Assembly: GCA_001599915.1 (NCBI GenBank)
Contig: BCIG01000021.1
Span: 496,001-560,000 of the forward strand
DNA length: 64,000 bases
Direction: 5' to 3'
Origin: Symbiotaphrina buchneri
Lineage: Eukaryota > Ascomycota > Symbiotaphrinales > Symbiotaphrinaceae
How positions within the stretch are numbered: position 1 is the stretch's first letter; every line of letters begins with the position of its first letter. The notes beneath the pieces were generated by a model. That model saw nothing but the letters and a program-made list of their open reading frames with translations. It did not search any database and was not told the origin of the DNA. Below are positions 1 through 10,366 of this stretch, piece after piece. Both the position numbers and the translations under genes were made by a program.

Positions 1-388
1 GTGTTCGTTCGCGGACGTGGACGCGTGGAGGAGCGTTCCAGGATGGTATTGGAGGGATGGAAGCGCTGGAAGATGCCTGAGCGGCGAGTGGAAAGTTGTC
101 GGAGATCGGAGGCGGGTAGGAAGGTAGAGGTTTGAAGACAGGCTCGAGCTTTGTAGGTTCAGGCTCTGGCGCCTTGATCTCTGGATCCGTCAGAGGTTCT
201 GTAGGGACTGTTGAAGGCCCTGTAACAATAATCGCAGGCTCGCTGACGGTGTTTGAGGATGAGAATTGTACGAGGTGGAGGTAATGCACTGTGATCAGGC
301 TGCTAAGAATGAAGGCCAGGAGGAACAATATCCTCCGGCGGTTTGAAAGCGCTGTCAAGGCTCGGCCATAGGTAGAGTCTGTGTCCAT
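1..388 (-). CDS. N-terminus of a type II membrane protein, possibly a Golgi glycosyltransferase (partial)
   Basis: An open frame starts at the ATG whose complement is at 386-388 and runs off the left edge after 129 codons. The first 17 residues are hydrophilic and end in an NRRR cluster. A single hydrophobic segment follows at about residues 20-37, and after it comes a long Pro/Glu/Thr-rich stretch (about 45-110) ending in the motif WNAPPRVHVRER. A short cytoplasmic tail, one signal anchor and a Pro-rich stem is the usual build of fungal Golgi glycosyltransferases, but no catalytic domain lies inside the window. The membrane topology is supported by the sequence; the enzymatic role is inference. 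Confidence 0.55.
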   Translation of the reverse strand, partial: MDTDSTYGRALTALSNRRRILFLLAFILSSLITVHYLHLVQFSSSNTVSEPAIIVTGPSTVPTEPLTDPEIKAPEPEPTKLEPVFKPLPSYPPPISDNFPLAAQASSSASIPPIPSWNAPPRVHVRERT

Positions 389-2629
389 GTCAATCTCATT
401 ACCGTTTCATCGTCCCCGCATGCCAACAAAAGACAGGAAAGTGAGAGGAAATACGAAGATGGAATTCACAGCAAAAAGGAAAGAGCACGCGACTAACCTC
501 ATACCAGGCTTTCCGGTGGGAAATGTGGGTTTCCTGTGGCACACAGGCATACTTTCCCATGGCGGACGCCTGCCGCGAATGGATCTCTTGGCTGATCTCT
601 TGGCTGGCGAAAAGCCTTTGCATTGTGTACGGCGATTGGCAGAAATGCTGCTGTTTGTGCTACCGGCTTTGTTTCCGGACACGCTTGAGATTGGCTTTGT
701 TGCGCACGGTGGGGCGAATGACGTGGCGGAGACCAGAGATCAGGATTTTCCGCTTTATGGTAGTTCCTTGGAATGGCGCTTGCCTTCCAAGGTCGTTATC
801 GTATTGTCTGTGCGTTTTGCTAACCACCCGCTCGCGCCGCGAAATACCTCGGTAGTTGTAGAACAGTGCAACCGCTGGCGTTCGAAATCTGCATATGATT
901 CAAAAGTCAAATAATTCTCTCTGATTCGTGTCGAGCTGTTTTGTTGCCGTGTGGTTGAAGGTATCAATTCCCTCAAGGGATCGCAGAAGTATCCCTGAAA
1001 ACGTACCTCCGTAAAATATGGAAATTCTAAAGATTGGCAAGCTGACTGGCGAAGGTGTGTATCTGTCAGACTCCTACTAGAACGCCGCCACAATCCACGG
1101 CGAATCCAGAGTAGACCGGCTAGAAGCACTACAGGCCGACGGAGGGTTATTCCTCTGCTGATGTAGGGCCTATGGAGGGGTTCAGGGGGGTTCAGGAGGA
1201 AGCCCCACCTTGGGAATTATCTTATAACCCCGAGGATCTCCAGAGATTCAGTCTTCAGCGTTTGGTCTCGTATTATTTTCTATCTACCTTCCTAAGTAAC
1301 GTTCCAACCATATCACCGTAGTCAGGAAGCCTGCCAAGAATCCCTCACAGCATCTCTCCATCCGGAGTTTCATATACTCCTTGTCAAGGAATCGTAAAGC
1401 CCCGTGCACACAATCCGGGCGTAGGGATGAAAATGTTCGCAGCACCAAGCGGGAGATGGTATGGACGGCTGACAGCGGTTGTTTGACTGATGGCACGACA
1501 CGGACTCCGCTGAAATGCATGGTCTACGGAGTAAGGCTGATTGGAACTCGCTCGCGTATGACAGGCAAGGATCAGAGCTTGCAACCACCAATGACAGACC
1601 CCCATCTTTGCGCCATGGACGCAGCATTATCGCAATGCAGCTGTGGACTTCTCTCCATCGGGTCCGAAAAATTCCTTTCATAGTAGTTATCCGCAGAGAT
1701 GTCAAGCACCAGGTTGATTGTGAGGTCTGCAGGCTTGTTGTAAGGCAAATGCGTGACTGTGTGCAAGGAGGTCAGGGGAATAGTCGATGTTCGATGATAG
1801 GAAGGCCTGAGGATGGCCTAGCATCCTGCCCCTGTGGAGAATCTCATCAGCATCTAACTCCCCGCGAATCTAGTTTCATGATACATAAGGTAGTGGAGGA
1901 TGTTGAAGGGGTCGAGACTGACAGAAGGGGCATGATGGATCACAGTTTCAAGTTCTCACAGCCGGAATCTTCGAGATCTGGGACCATCCACGATGCTGGA
2001 TCCAAGGAGAAGGCGGAGGAATAAGCAGCTCCTAGTCTTGGACGTCAACCTAGATGTGTAAAGACGACGAGAGTGACAGTGCTCTGCCGATGGCTGCGAT
2101 TGTGAAACGAATCCCCGTGCGTTGTCAGGAGTATACCGTCTAGGCAAGCTCGATAAGCCAGCAATGTCCGTTCTGAATAAAGAAAGCCTGCAGGCATACT
2201 GTCCAGCCTACATGGGAGAAATGACAAGTAGCAGGCAACCGGATTTGTAGCAACAGAGATGGTTGCAAGTGAATACAGCTTATTGATTACCACAGGCAAG
2301 ATTTATGTGCATGGAATTATCTTTCTAAGTTCACCAGAACGAGATTCGCCACACAGTGTAGCTCGTTGCCGTTAGTCGTTATCAAAGGTTTCTTGCCTTC
2401 TTGCAAAAAACACAATACCTGTAACGCTCCCTATGCTACTGCCCTTTACATACTCAGAACCTTGCTAGCCAGAGATCAGAGTTGAACCATCTACTGTTCT
2501 CTGTATTTCTTATCAAATGCAGAACAAACAAAGTTGATTGTCCTTGTGCTCCCATTGCCCGGCTCAATGCCAACCGACGTACCCTCGATGCTAAACTGGG
2601 GGAACACGGGCCGATTGCAATTCAACTAC
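389..2629. other. 2.2-kb stretch without a supported gene
   Basis: Several overlapping open frames of 60-177 codons lie here on both strands, none with a recognisable motif or splice-linked partner. The longest, on the plus strand at 381-914 and 1515-2024, look like chance frames. The short minus frame at 1572-1766 has a fairly natural amino-acid composition but I could not join it to anything. A degraded gene is possible. Confidence 0.3.
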
Positions 2630-3991
2630 CTAGTTTTCCTCCATAGGAGCAAACACTTTGTCCCGCGGGAACTGGAGCATCTCTTCACGCGGTGCAGTCC
2701 GGCGCCATCCAGGGCGCAAGGGCCAGTACGGTTCCACGTAAAGATCGACAAAGTGCAGGTCGGGACAAAGCATGTCCAGGAACTTCCTCGATGCTTCAGT
2801 CTTGCCCCACGGCAGAGACTCGCCCGCGTGACAGGCCCCCCACGGCGTAACCTTACCCGCGCTGTTGCGCCCCTGGTGGACGAGACGGAGAGCGCGCAGA
2901 CGTGGGACGACTGCCGCGAACATGGCGAGTTGCGCATCGTCGATACTCGCCAGGTCTGCACCCGTGATATCGAGGATCTCCAGCTCGCGGCACTCTCTCA
3001 GTGCCAACAGCTCCTGCGCCGAGACTTTGTAGGCCTGATAGCCTCGCGGTACAAATTCGATCCTCAATCCACGCAGTGTCCGGGCTCTCCCAAAACACGC
3101 CACCACGGCCCGACTCCCCATGTTTGCAGCCTCTAGGTCCATGTACTGGAGGCAGGGCAGGTGTGGCACAACGTGGCCGATGCAATCACCATACAGAGAA
3201 AAGGAGAGCGAGGTGGCGTGCTGCCACGGCGAGCTGATGGGGAGGTGGCGTTCTGTGACGTACTGGAAGCAGATCTCATCCAGGTAAAACCCCTTCATCA
3301 ACAGTGTCTCCAGGCCAGGCTTGTCGGACAGGCAAAAGAACGTCTCGCAGTCCATTCTGCCAAGGTAGCCCAAGAAGCTGAGATGCTTCAGCGACGCCTT
3401 CCTCGAGATGTCGCGGCCCCAACCCCAGCCAATGGACTCACCATCAGTACTGTCGAAGGCGAGATCTTCCAGCGCCGGGAAGTAGGAATTGCTCCATAAC
3501 AACTTCGACAGCTGCCAGTTCGACGTTCCGGTAAGCGGCACTCGAAGCCTCCGTAGCTGGTCGCCCGGGATATAGTGCGAGAGGAAGTGGAACCAGTCAA
3601 GCCTGGAAACTGTGATCTCTAGGCTCTGGAGGTTGCGGAGGTGGACAACGTGCGCCGGAGTCAACCCACGCTGCAAATGCTCGAGGCCAGAAGGCTGCGG
3701 GGTTTCTAGTTGAGGAGTCCGGAGATGCTCCAGGTATGGCTCGGTAGGACGCATCACCAGCGTCTCGATGGCGGCGGCATATGCTTCCCGACGCTTGTTG
3801 TCGTTGCCCGTTGCTTGCAGGCCGTGAAGGATGGCGTGGGTGGTTGCGCGCTTCCACAGGAGACTCCACCCTTCATGAAAGAGGGTAGATGATACCCGTA
3901 TGCACCGGGCGAGCTGTTGTGGATCGTCCATGAAGCTCAGGATAGACTGGACGAGTTGGGGAATCCTGAAGACCTGACGGGCGGCAGACAT
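2630..3991 (-). CDS. F-box-like protein with LRR-like repeats
   Basis: A single-exon gene of 453 codons. I chose the ATG at 3991 (MSAARQVFRIP...) because the preceding 71 in-frame codons are low-complexity and Pro/Ser-rich. Residues about 8-50 (IPQLVQSILSFM, then LARCIRVSSTLFHEGWSLLW) match the shape of the fungal F-box: a short helix, a Cys/Val-rich helix and a final LxW. The rest is a series of leucine-spaced segments (LRNLQSLEITV, LRRLRVPL, LEDLAFDS, LKHLSFLG, LQYMDLEA, LEILDITGAD) resembling leucine-rich repeats. Such proteins usually act as substrate receptors in SCF ubiquitin ligases; the substrate cannot be told. Related orphan F-box proteins are numerous and fast-evolving in Aspergilli. 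Confidence 0.75.
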   Translation of the reverse strand: MSAARQVFRIPQLVQSILSFMDDPQQLARCIRVSSTLFHEGWSLLWKRATTHAILHGLQATGNDNKRREAYAAAIETLVMRPTEPYLEHLRTPQLETPQPSGLEHLQRGLTPAHVVHLRNLQSLEITVSRLDWFHFLSHYIPGDQLRRLRVPLTGTSNWQLSKLLWSNSYFPALEDLAFDSTDGESIGWGWGRDISRKASLKHLSFLGYLGRMDCETFFCLSDKPGLETLLMKGFYLDEICFQYVTERHLPISSPWQHATSLSFSLYGDCIGHVVPHLPCLQYMDLEAANMGSRAVVACFGRARTLRGLRIEFVPRGYQAYKVSAQELLALRECRELEILDITGADLASIDDAQLAMFAAVVPRLRALRLVHQGRNSAGKVTPWGACHAGESLPWGKTEASRKFLDMLCPDLHFVDLYVEPYWPLRPGWRRTAPREEMLQFPRDKVFAPMEEN

Positions 3992-4656
3992 AGTGGGGTT
4001 GTTGGGAGGGGGGTCCGGAGACGTGGAATGAGATATCGTGTAGGCAGTGTCCTGGAAGGCTGGTTGTTGGAAGAGATGCGGGAAAGGTTGTGGACTGGAT
4101 GTGCCTGCTGTGAAGATGATCTCAAGCATGGAGGTTGGGTGGTGGAGACTGTGAGCAGGTCGTGGGAAGCTGCATGACCATGGCGAAGTCGCCTTCTGGT
4201 ACACTTGGTCTATTTTATACCGTTATGTTCACTCGTATTCATGCTCGTTATTACGACACGTTCCACGTTAACCTGGTAGTCAAACTATAACAGTGTGATG
4301 CGACCGGTTCCAGCCAACACGAAGATTCCGGAAGATGGAAGATCGCCCGAATGAACGAAATTCCAGAAAGGAAGAACGACGCACATAGTGCGAAGTTCAA
4401 GAAAAAATAACGTCCTCCAAGAATATCCACGCCATATCGTCCTCCAACTTCTAGCTCCGCTACAACCGCTCCTGCGCGAACATCCCCTGCCCAGCCGGCG
4501 ATGTTCCTGGTTGTCGAGTGGACGTCAGACCTTGGAAAGACCGAGAAAGCACGGAGCAGAAATAGTCTGACCCGGCGGGAAATCTATTAGTTATCACGCG
4601 CGAAGATTTCGAGGAGGTTCATGAACATACGAGTGATTGCAAGCGGACGCGGACAT
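3992..4656. other. Intergenic, nothing recognised
   Basis: Contains the upstream region of the F-box-like gene. A short plus-strand frame at 4388-4570 has no recognisable features. Confidence 0.3.
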
Positions 4657-4930
4657 AGATCTCCTTGGGCACCACGAGCCCAAGGCGCTGCAGATTGTAC
4701 ATACCGGAGCACCGGGACGGAACGGAGATAGATCTCCTTGGGCACCACGGCCCGAGTTCTGTAGCGTGTACATGCAGAGGCATCGAGACGAACGCACAGA
4801 TAGATCTCCTTGGGCACCACGAGCCCAAGGCGCTGTAGCTTGCACATAGCGAGACACCGAGACGAAGGCACAGGTAGATCTCCTTGGGCACCACGGCCCA
4901 AGGCGCTGTAGCGTAAACGCGATGTGACTC
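4657..4930. repeat. Four-copy, ~73-bp tandem repeat, each unit with a hairpin
   Basis: The core GATCTCCTTGGGCACCACG recurs with CCTTGGGC starting at 4663, 4736, 4808 and 4882, giving periods of 73, 72 and 74 bp. Copies 1, 3 and 4 contain a perfect 8-bp inverted repeat, CCTTGGGC...GCCCAAGG (4663-4685, 4808-4830, 4882-4903), with a 7- or 6-nt ACCACG(A) loop. Copy 2 (from 4736) has a damaged right arm. The segment between cores (about 45 nt) is also shared but more diverged. The period is not a multiple of three, so minus-strand frames crossing it (for example 4619-5017) repeat the peptide VPKEIYL in shifting frames and are unlikely to be coding. Confidence 0.85.
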
Positions 4931-5428
4931 GCGGCCTGGTCTAAGGTAATCGTTCATATCAGAACCGTGACGGAGAGTTGACGATACATAGACTGACCTG
5001 TCTCTGGGAGTGTGCACAGTTCAATGAACGGGATTGACACCCAAAAGGGCTATAACAACTTCTTCGAGGCCTGACTCGGCCTCTACGGTGGCCGTGAGAG
5101 ACTCGACCAGATATTGCTCTTTGTCGACGCTGTGTGGAAGCACGGAACAGTACTTTGTTAACCCTGTTTCAAGAGAGACAGGGTTCTCCTAAGTACTCTC
5201 CTTTGTTCGACGGCATGAAGTCATGTAGAAGCTGCTGTGAAGGTTCTGTTACCCTCGTCTCCACAAAATCTCCATAACAGGAGGAGCGGTCCTTTCGAGA
5301 GGCTTTTGCAGTGATAATGGAATCCAATATTTGTTGTGCGGTGAAGAAATTCAGAGATGTCATCGACAATCTCGCTCGGTCCTACGTCAAAATTGAACTT
5401 ATCTCCTGAATAAGTTCTTGTGTAACGT
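4931..5428. other. Between the tandem repeat and the next gene
   Basis: A minus-strand frame at 5169-5369 may be a 3' exon of the gene at 5.4-8.25 kb, but I could not connect it by splice sites. Confidence 0.25.
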
Positions 5429-8250
5429 TCAAAGGCACGAAGATGAGAGTGATGTCCTTTGATGTGCGGAGTGCAGGCACTTCCCTTGTCTCCAGGCGGG
5501 ATATCCCACTTCCCTTACTTCTTCTGTCTGTTCATGTTTCTCGATATGCGCCGATAATACGATCATGTCATCCATGAATGGACCGTGTAAGAGTTTCGAG
5601 GAATCAAGGGGCGTTGGAAAATCCGCGTCTCCCATATAACTATCATCATCATCATTGACATCTTGCGGATAGTCGGTAATATTTGGATCAAAGACCATTG
5701 CCAGGATTGCGTGAATAGTCATGATGGCGTCCCCATCTGATCCGGACTGTATCAAAGCCCGGTTCTGCGGATATGGCGAAGATTTAGAGCCTAAGAGAAT
5801 AAGTCAGCTGCACTGTGTGAAGCAGAGAGCAAGCAGTATATAATTATATATCCTGTTTTGGGTGAAAAGTTCGAGAACAACCTGTCTGGGAGGCATGGGT
5901 AGCAAACGACAGCGTTGTTCCTGATCGAATGGGTGTCTTAGCCTCTTTCTTCGGGTGACGATATATATCAAGAAGTCTGCTCCTCCCTGAGCAGGAACAC
6001 AACCTTCCTCATGCTCTACGAATGGCACGACTAGACCTGCATATTTTAGCAGGATGGCATTCAGAATGACCTGACATGTCTTGCGGCCACTGCTCCACCA
6101 GCACGGGGTAGTCCCATTATAGGTAGAGGCTACCACTCCCGCCACCTGCCGCTCAACATCTGCTCCTTTCTTATAAGTAATGATCGATGATTCGCAGATC
6201 AGGGGTGCTCACCATTGTGGTTGCGACCTGCGGTCGCAAAACGCCGGCAAACAGCTTCAGAGGTGAACAAAACTATCGTGAACGTCAGTATCTGATCTAC
6301 GCCTGGTGTGTACGATCTATGTTACTAGCGGATGATCCACCAGTAATATAGAACATCCATTATCAGAGGGATTACTTACTTGCCTCGGTCATGACCACAC
6401 TGGCAAACACCTTCGCTGCCTCCGCGAACGCAGCCGTCAAAAAGATCAGGGCTAGCTTTTTCACAATAACGGTGAATTCCTCGGTATGATCGGGGATCTG
6501 GGGTATTGCAGAGTTCATCGCATTTGAGACAATGATCCATGCCAATATCTTTACGGCCGTCGAGAAGTCCTCGGATTGATATTGATCGAGATCTTGATCT
6601 TCATTCCTGTGTATTGCTCGTCCATCAGTAGTGATGCAGGGGTGACCGCCAAGTGCAAATAGGGGTTACTCAACGGAAGAATGGTGAATGTCTTTTCTGT
6701 GATTCTGTGTAAATCTCCAACTCTCTGGAGTACACAACCAAAGAGAGTTGAAAATGGCTTGTTCCATTTGTTCTATGCTTTGATTTGGTGCGGCCAATAC
6801 CATCCGGAAATGGATGGATGAGGACAGATTCCTCGCAGTATTTTGCTGCCATGAAAAAGGAGATCTGATGCTCTTCAGCGTCATGAAATTTCGGCATTGA
6901 AAGCCTCAACGAGTTCTTTCATTTTTTGCGGGCAACCTCTATACCGTAAACCCACATGATCCTGCACGAGTAGGTACTGTTCCGTAACGGCTCGCATATG
7001 TGTGCGAGCAAAGCAAATCCGTAGCGTTTTTGAGCTATCCTGTCGAAGACTCCGAAATTTGTGTAAATGACGGCTGGGTTCGCTCTGACGACCCAGCGCT
7101 GCTGTTCGCCTTGAGTTGGCGTCGTTGGCACTCATGTGCGGAAGAAGCAGGCACGCGAAATGGAGTTCGTTTCCACGAAATGCGCTCACTGGATCAAAGC
7201 CGCTTGAAGCCGCGTCAGACTGCACAGGTCCCTCGGCCTCTAACATCATTTCGTAGTCCTTCAAAGTTTTATTATCAATTGCCTTCTCTCCCTGAATCAT
7301 GTGGAGCTGTACAAATCCAATATCCAGTTCTTTCGCCATGTCTTTGACGAGACCAGGAAGCCAGATCGGAAGGTTTCTGCAGCTGGCCCTTCCGAGGGAC
7401 GTATCTGAAGCTGCTCAAGATGGCCCAGGGGTTCAGGTGTGTCACATCGGTCAGGTCGCTCCAAGTGTCAGGGATGTCTTCACAGAGAGAATATTGTCAT
7501 ATATATAGACAAGGCCGGCGGAGCCCGATCGATCCGTTGTAGCTATCACCTGGTTTAGGAAGATGCAGGGCAACCGTGCTCCTCTATGGCAAAAGATGTC
7601 TTCTCTTGAATCAATCGGCCGTGTGGGTATACTGCTCGCTGGAAGAGATCCGTGATGAACTGCGTCGCACTTGCCTGGGGCATCCTCATGCTCGAACCGA
7701 AATCGAATCCATGCGGGTTGCCATTTGTCTATTTTGGTAGGTAATCCAGGGATTTCGTGAACCGTATATGCGTACTCTTGATGAATGCATACCATTGTTG
7801 GCCATAATCCTTTCTTCCTTTCGATATGCTCCGTCTTAATGTGTTTTCCATTTCTGTCCACACAGCTCGGTGCAGGTGTAGGTATCCCTGCGGGAGGGAT
7901 ATTGTCGCAATGGAACTATTCCCGGCGTTGAGTAAGGTATCGTTGCTGAAAAGCAGAGCAGTAGTGGTCAACTAGCGGTAGAAATAACTAAGGTGGTCAT
8001 TGTATACGTCTTCCACTGCGTCACTTGACGGCTCTTGAAGTATCTTGAAATCCTGCATCTGCACCACAGAGCTGCGTGGCGGGTGCCGGTACTTGCTCAC
8101 ACCCATCGATCTTTGATGGGGTCGGAGTCCATGCACCGAACAATGGCGAGGGCATAGACGATGTTTGAAACGGTCAGAAAGACAGAAGTGGAAGAGAAAG
8201 AAGGTCTCGTCACAAGGAGATGACGGGCATGGTCTTGTATAAAGAAATGA
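5429..8250 (-). CDS. Multi-exon membrane-protein gene, structure unresolved
   Basis: Several minus-strand segments look like exons of one gene. From the 5' side: about 8250-8110, encoding a hydrophobic segment (VFLTVSNIVYALAIV) followed by RCMDSDPIKDRW and a GTGAGC donor; 7970-7450, two overlapping frames, the clearest including HEIPGLPTKIDKWQPAWIRF; 7390-6890 (NLPIWLPGLVKDMAKELDIGF...); about 6600-6385, encoding two adjacent hydrophobic helices (AVKILAWIIVSNAMN and LALIFLTAAFAEAAKVFASVV) and ending at a GTAAGT donor; 6160-5805; and 5780-5429, Asp-rich. I do not recognise the family. The exons could not be joined into one continuous frame, so it may be a heavily split gene or a decayed one. 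Start and end are approximate. Confidence 0.4.
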
Positions 8251-8812
8251 AACGATATATACTGAACGCCGAAGAACGAGCTATAGGTATATCAGTGTCG
8301 TTCTTGTCAACATGACAGGACCACGGGAGAATGGGCGTGCATGTCTATACATGATGAACGAATATATAAACGGTCACCGTTGTCCGTTGTCCGTTGTCGA
8401 TGGTCTGGATCCTATAAGCAAGCATGTCAGCCAGCGGACCGCGTCCTTATATGCTCCAATGCGGGGTAAGTTTGCTACATTTGAAGGAAGCCTGCGGCGG
8501 GTGTTTGCGCATGACTCAGAGGTCATGGGGTCAGTGATGGTGGTGGCCCTTTGTTTGATATGATTGCAGGGTGGATGCTATGATATAACATATCAAACGC
8601 AAGGAAATGAGGAACTAGGGGATTCACAGCAATCATAAGGTTTGGAGAGGGATAACTGGGGTGTCACAAACAACAGGGTGGTTATCAGAGACTGGGTCTG
8701 GGTCTGGATGACCATCTATCGAAAATGAAAATGCAGAGTCAAAACTCCGATACCAGCTCCACAACGCCTCAAAGAGTTTTCTATTGAGCCATTCCACCGT
8801 CAATGCATCCCT
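8251..8812. other. Intergenic, nothing recognised
   Basis: Includes an AT-rich stretch and the short plus frame 8312-8563, which has no recognisable content. Confidence 0.3.
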
Positions 8813-10069
8813 CTACTTCAACCCACAGTGTTCGCAACCCTGTCCTCGGTCCTTACACGCCCGGCACTGATACCAACCCAGCAACTCTCCATCTCCCAGA
8901 GCCTCTGTCCCTGGGCTTCCAACACTGGCACCATTCCTGACCGGCACAAGCCCCATACTCGACCTCCGATCAGGGCCCAGCGCCACGCGGATCCAGTCCA
9001 TATCCCTATCCGGGTCATTCAGCATCCTTGCAACCTCCCGTACCGAAACATTGAATTTATACATGTAGTCATAAATAGCATGCAGCCAGGCCGAGTGGTA
9101 GATCGGGCCGGCATACTCGCGCGTGTAGACATGCAGGTCCTCGATGCTGTGCACCAGCCCATCGTTCGAGCGCAGAGAATCGGCCATGCTGCATTGACCT
9201 GCCCGCGCTGCTATTTCATACCGCAGCAGGCACGCGGCGACGGAGTAGCGGGGCTTGTCGACGCGCAGGGCCGTGAGGGTGAAGATGTGCAGCGCTTGAA
9301 GGATCGCGAGTGGAGTGCAGCAGAGTTCCAGAAGACACCAGGGCCGGCGGAGGAGGGAGAGAAGGATTGAACTGGGCCGGGCAGGGCCGATCAGGCAGAA
9401 TTTGGAGCTCTTGGAGGCGTTGATGAAGTACCATGGTTTTGTTGTCCGGGAGGCGTGCTCGGAGGGTATTGACCGCAGGGAAGATAGATCGTGCGCTTCA
9501 GTTGAGGAGGTCAAGATGAGGACATGCTCCGCTACTTTTGCAGCGGCTGTATCCAGCTCTCCTTGACTTATAGGGTCCAGGTCGTCCGGATGGAGAAGCT
9601 GCGGCGGAGGGACGGCGGTGTAGACTAGGAAGTTGCCGTCCCATTCTACTCCGCCGCCCTTGTCGAAGGAGGCGACTGTCATCGAGAGCTTGTCGATAGT
9701 TGAGATCTTCTTAGATAGAGCATTCTTATCACTCCTATCGTCGTCTTCTTTATGTTCATCATGCCGTGTGGACATAGAGACTGTGAGAGTCCTGAGCCCC
9801 CGACTTGATAGGAGTAAGCAGTGTCGACCTAATCTCTCCGAACCTTTCCCTCGCGGAATGCCATCATTCAAGAATGCGGCGCAACAACGGGATTGCTGTC
9901 GACAGAAAAGAGGCGGTGATACTGGGAGCAGGGGTTGCACAGCCTCAGATGCCTTAGGTAAATGATGCTGCCCGACGATTTCTGGAGGTTGCAGGTGGGG
10001 GCTGAACAAAGACTTGGCAAGTGCAGGCGGTGATTTGGTTATTTTCCTGCCGAAAGTGGCCGCAGCCAT
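8813..10069 (-). CDS. Uncharacterised protein with a C-terminal zinc-ribbon motif
   Basis: One uninterrupted frame of 418 codons from the ATG at 10069. A second candidate start is Met99 (complement near 9775), just before a charged stretch (MSTRHDEHKEDDDRSDK); the first 98 residues are less natural. The centre (about residues 225-270) is hydrophobic. The protein ends in CRACKDRGQGCEHCGLK, a CxxC-x6-CxxC arrangement typical of a small zinc ribbon. I do not recognise the family. Its start lies 297 bp from the divergent start of the membrane protein at 10367, so the two may share a promoter. Confidence 0.6.
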   Translation of the reverse strand: MAAATFGRKITKSPPALAKSLFSPHLQPPEIVGQHHLPKASEAVQPLLPVSPPLFCRQQSRCCAAFLNDGIPRGKGSERLGRHCLLLSSRGLRTLTVSMSTRHDEHKEDDDRSDKNALSKKISTIDKLSMTVASFDKGGGVEWDGNFLVYTAVPPPQLLHPDDLDPISQGELDTAAAKVAEHVLILTSSTEAHDLSSLRSIPSEHASRTTKPWYFINASKSSKFCLIGPARPSSILLSLLRRPWCLLELCCTPLAILQALHIFTLTALRVDKPRYSVAACLLRYEIAARAGQCSMADSLRSNDGLVHSIEDLHVYTREYAGPIYHSAWLHAIYDYMYKFNVSVREVARMLNDPDRDMDWIRVALGPDRRSSMGLVPVRNGASVGSPGTEALGDGELLGWYQCRACKDRGQGCEHCGLK

Positions 10070-10366
10070 TATTTAGCTGCATGACCTTGCCCCTTAATCA
10101 TTGGTCTTCCAAAACGCCAAGCTGCCACTTGAACATCAACATCTCCAGCCCAGCCAATGGCAATCTTCGCTCATGACAGCCTGCATAAATCCATCATGCA
10201 CTTATGTCCACTGGGGGCACAGTACCCGTATTCGCGCCTCAGCAGGGCCGCAACAATGTCAGACCCGAACATGGGGGTTTCAGCTCGCACAAGTGACATC
10301 TTCATCCCAGTGTTGGGTTTTTCCACCCCGCCGCGCATGCCAGCAACCATCATCTAAACCTTCGCC

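Noticed and set aside
381-914. 177-codon plus-strand frame at the left end
   Set aside because: Overlaps the start of the left-edge gene, has odd composition and no motif; shorter frames run antisense through it.
4657-4930. CRISPR-like array
   Set aside because: The spacers are homologous to each other and the organism is eukaryotic; this is a tandem repeat.
4619-5017. 132-codon minus frame with repeated VPKEIYL peptide
   Set aside because: Produced by the ~73-bp tandem repeat, whose period is not a multiple of three, so the peptide reappears in other frames as well.
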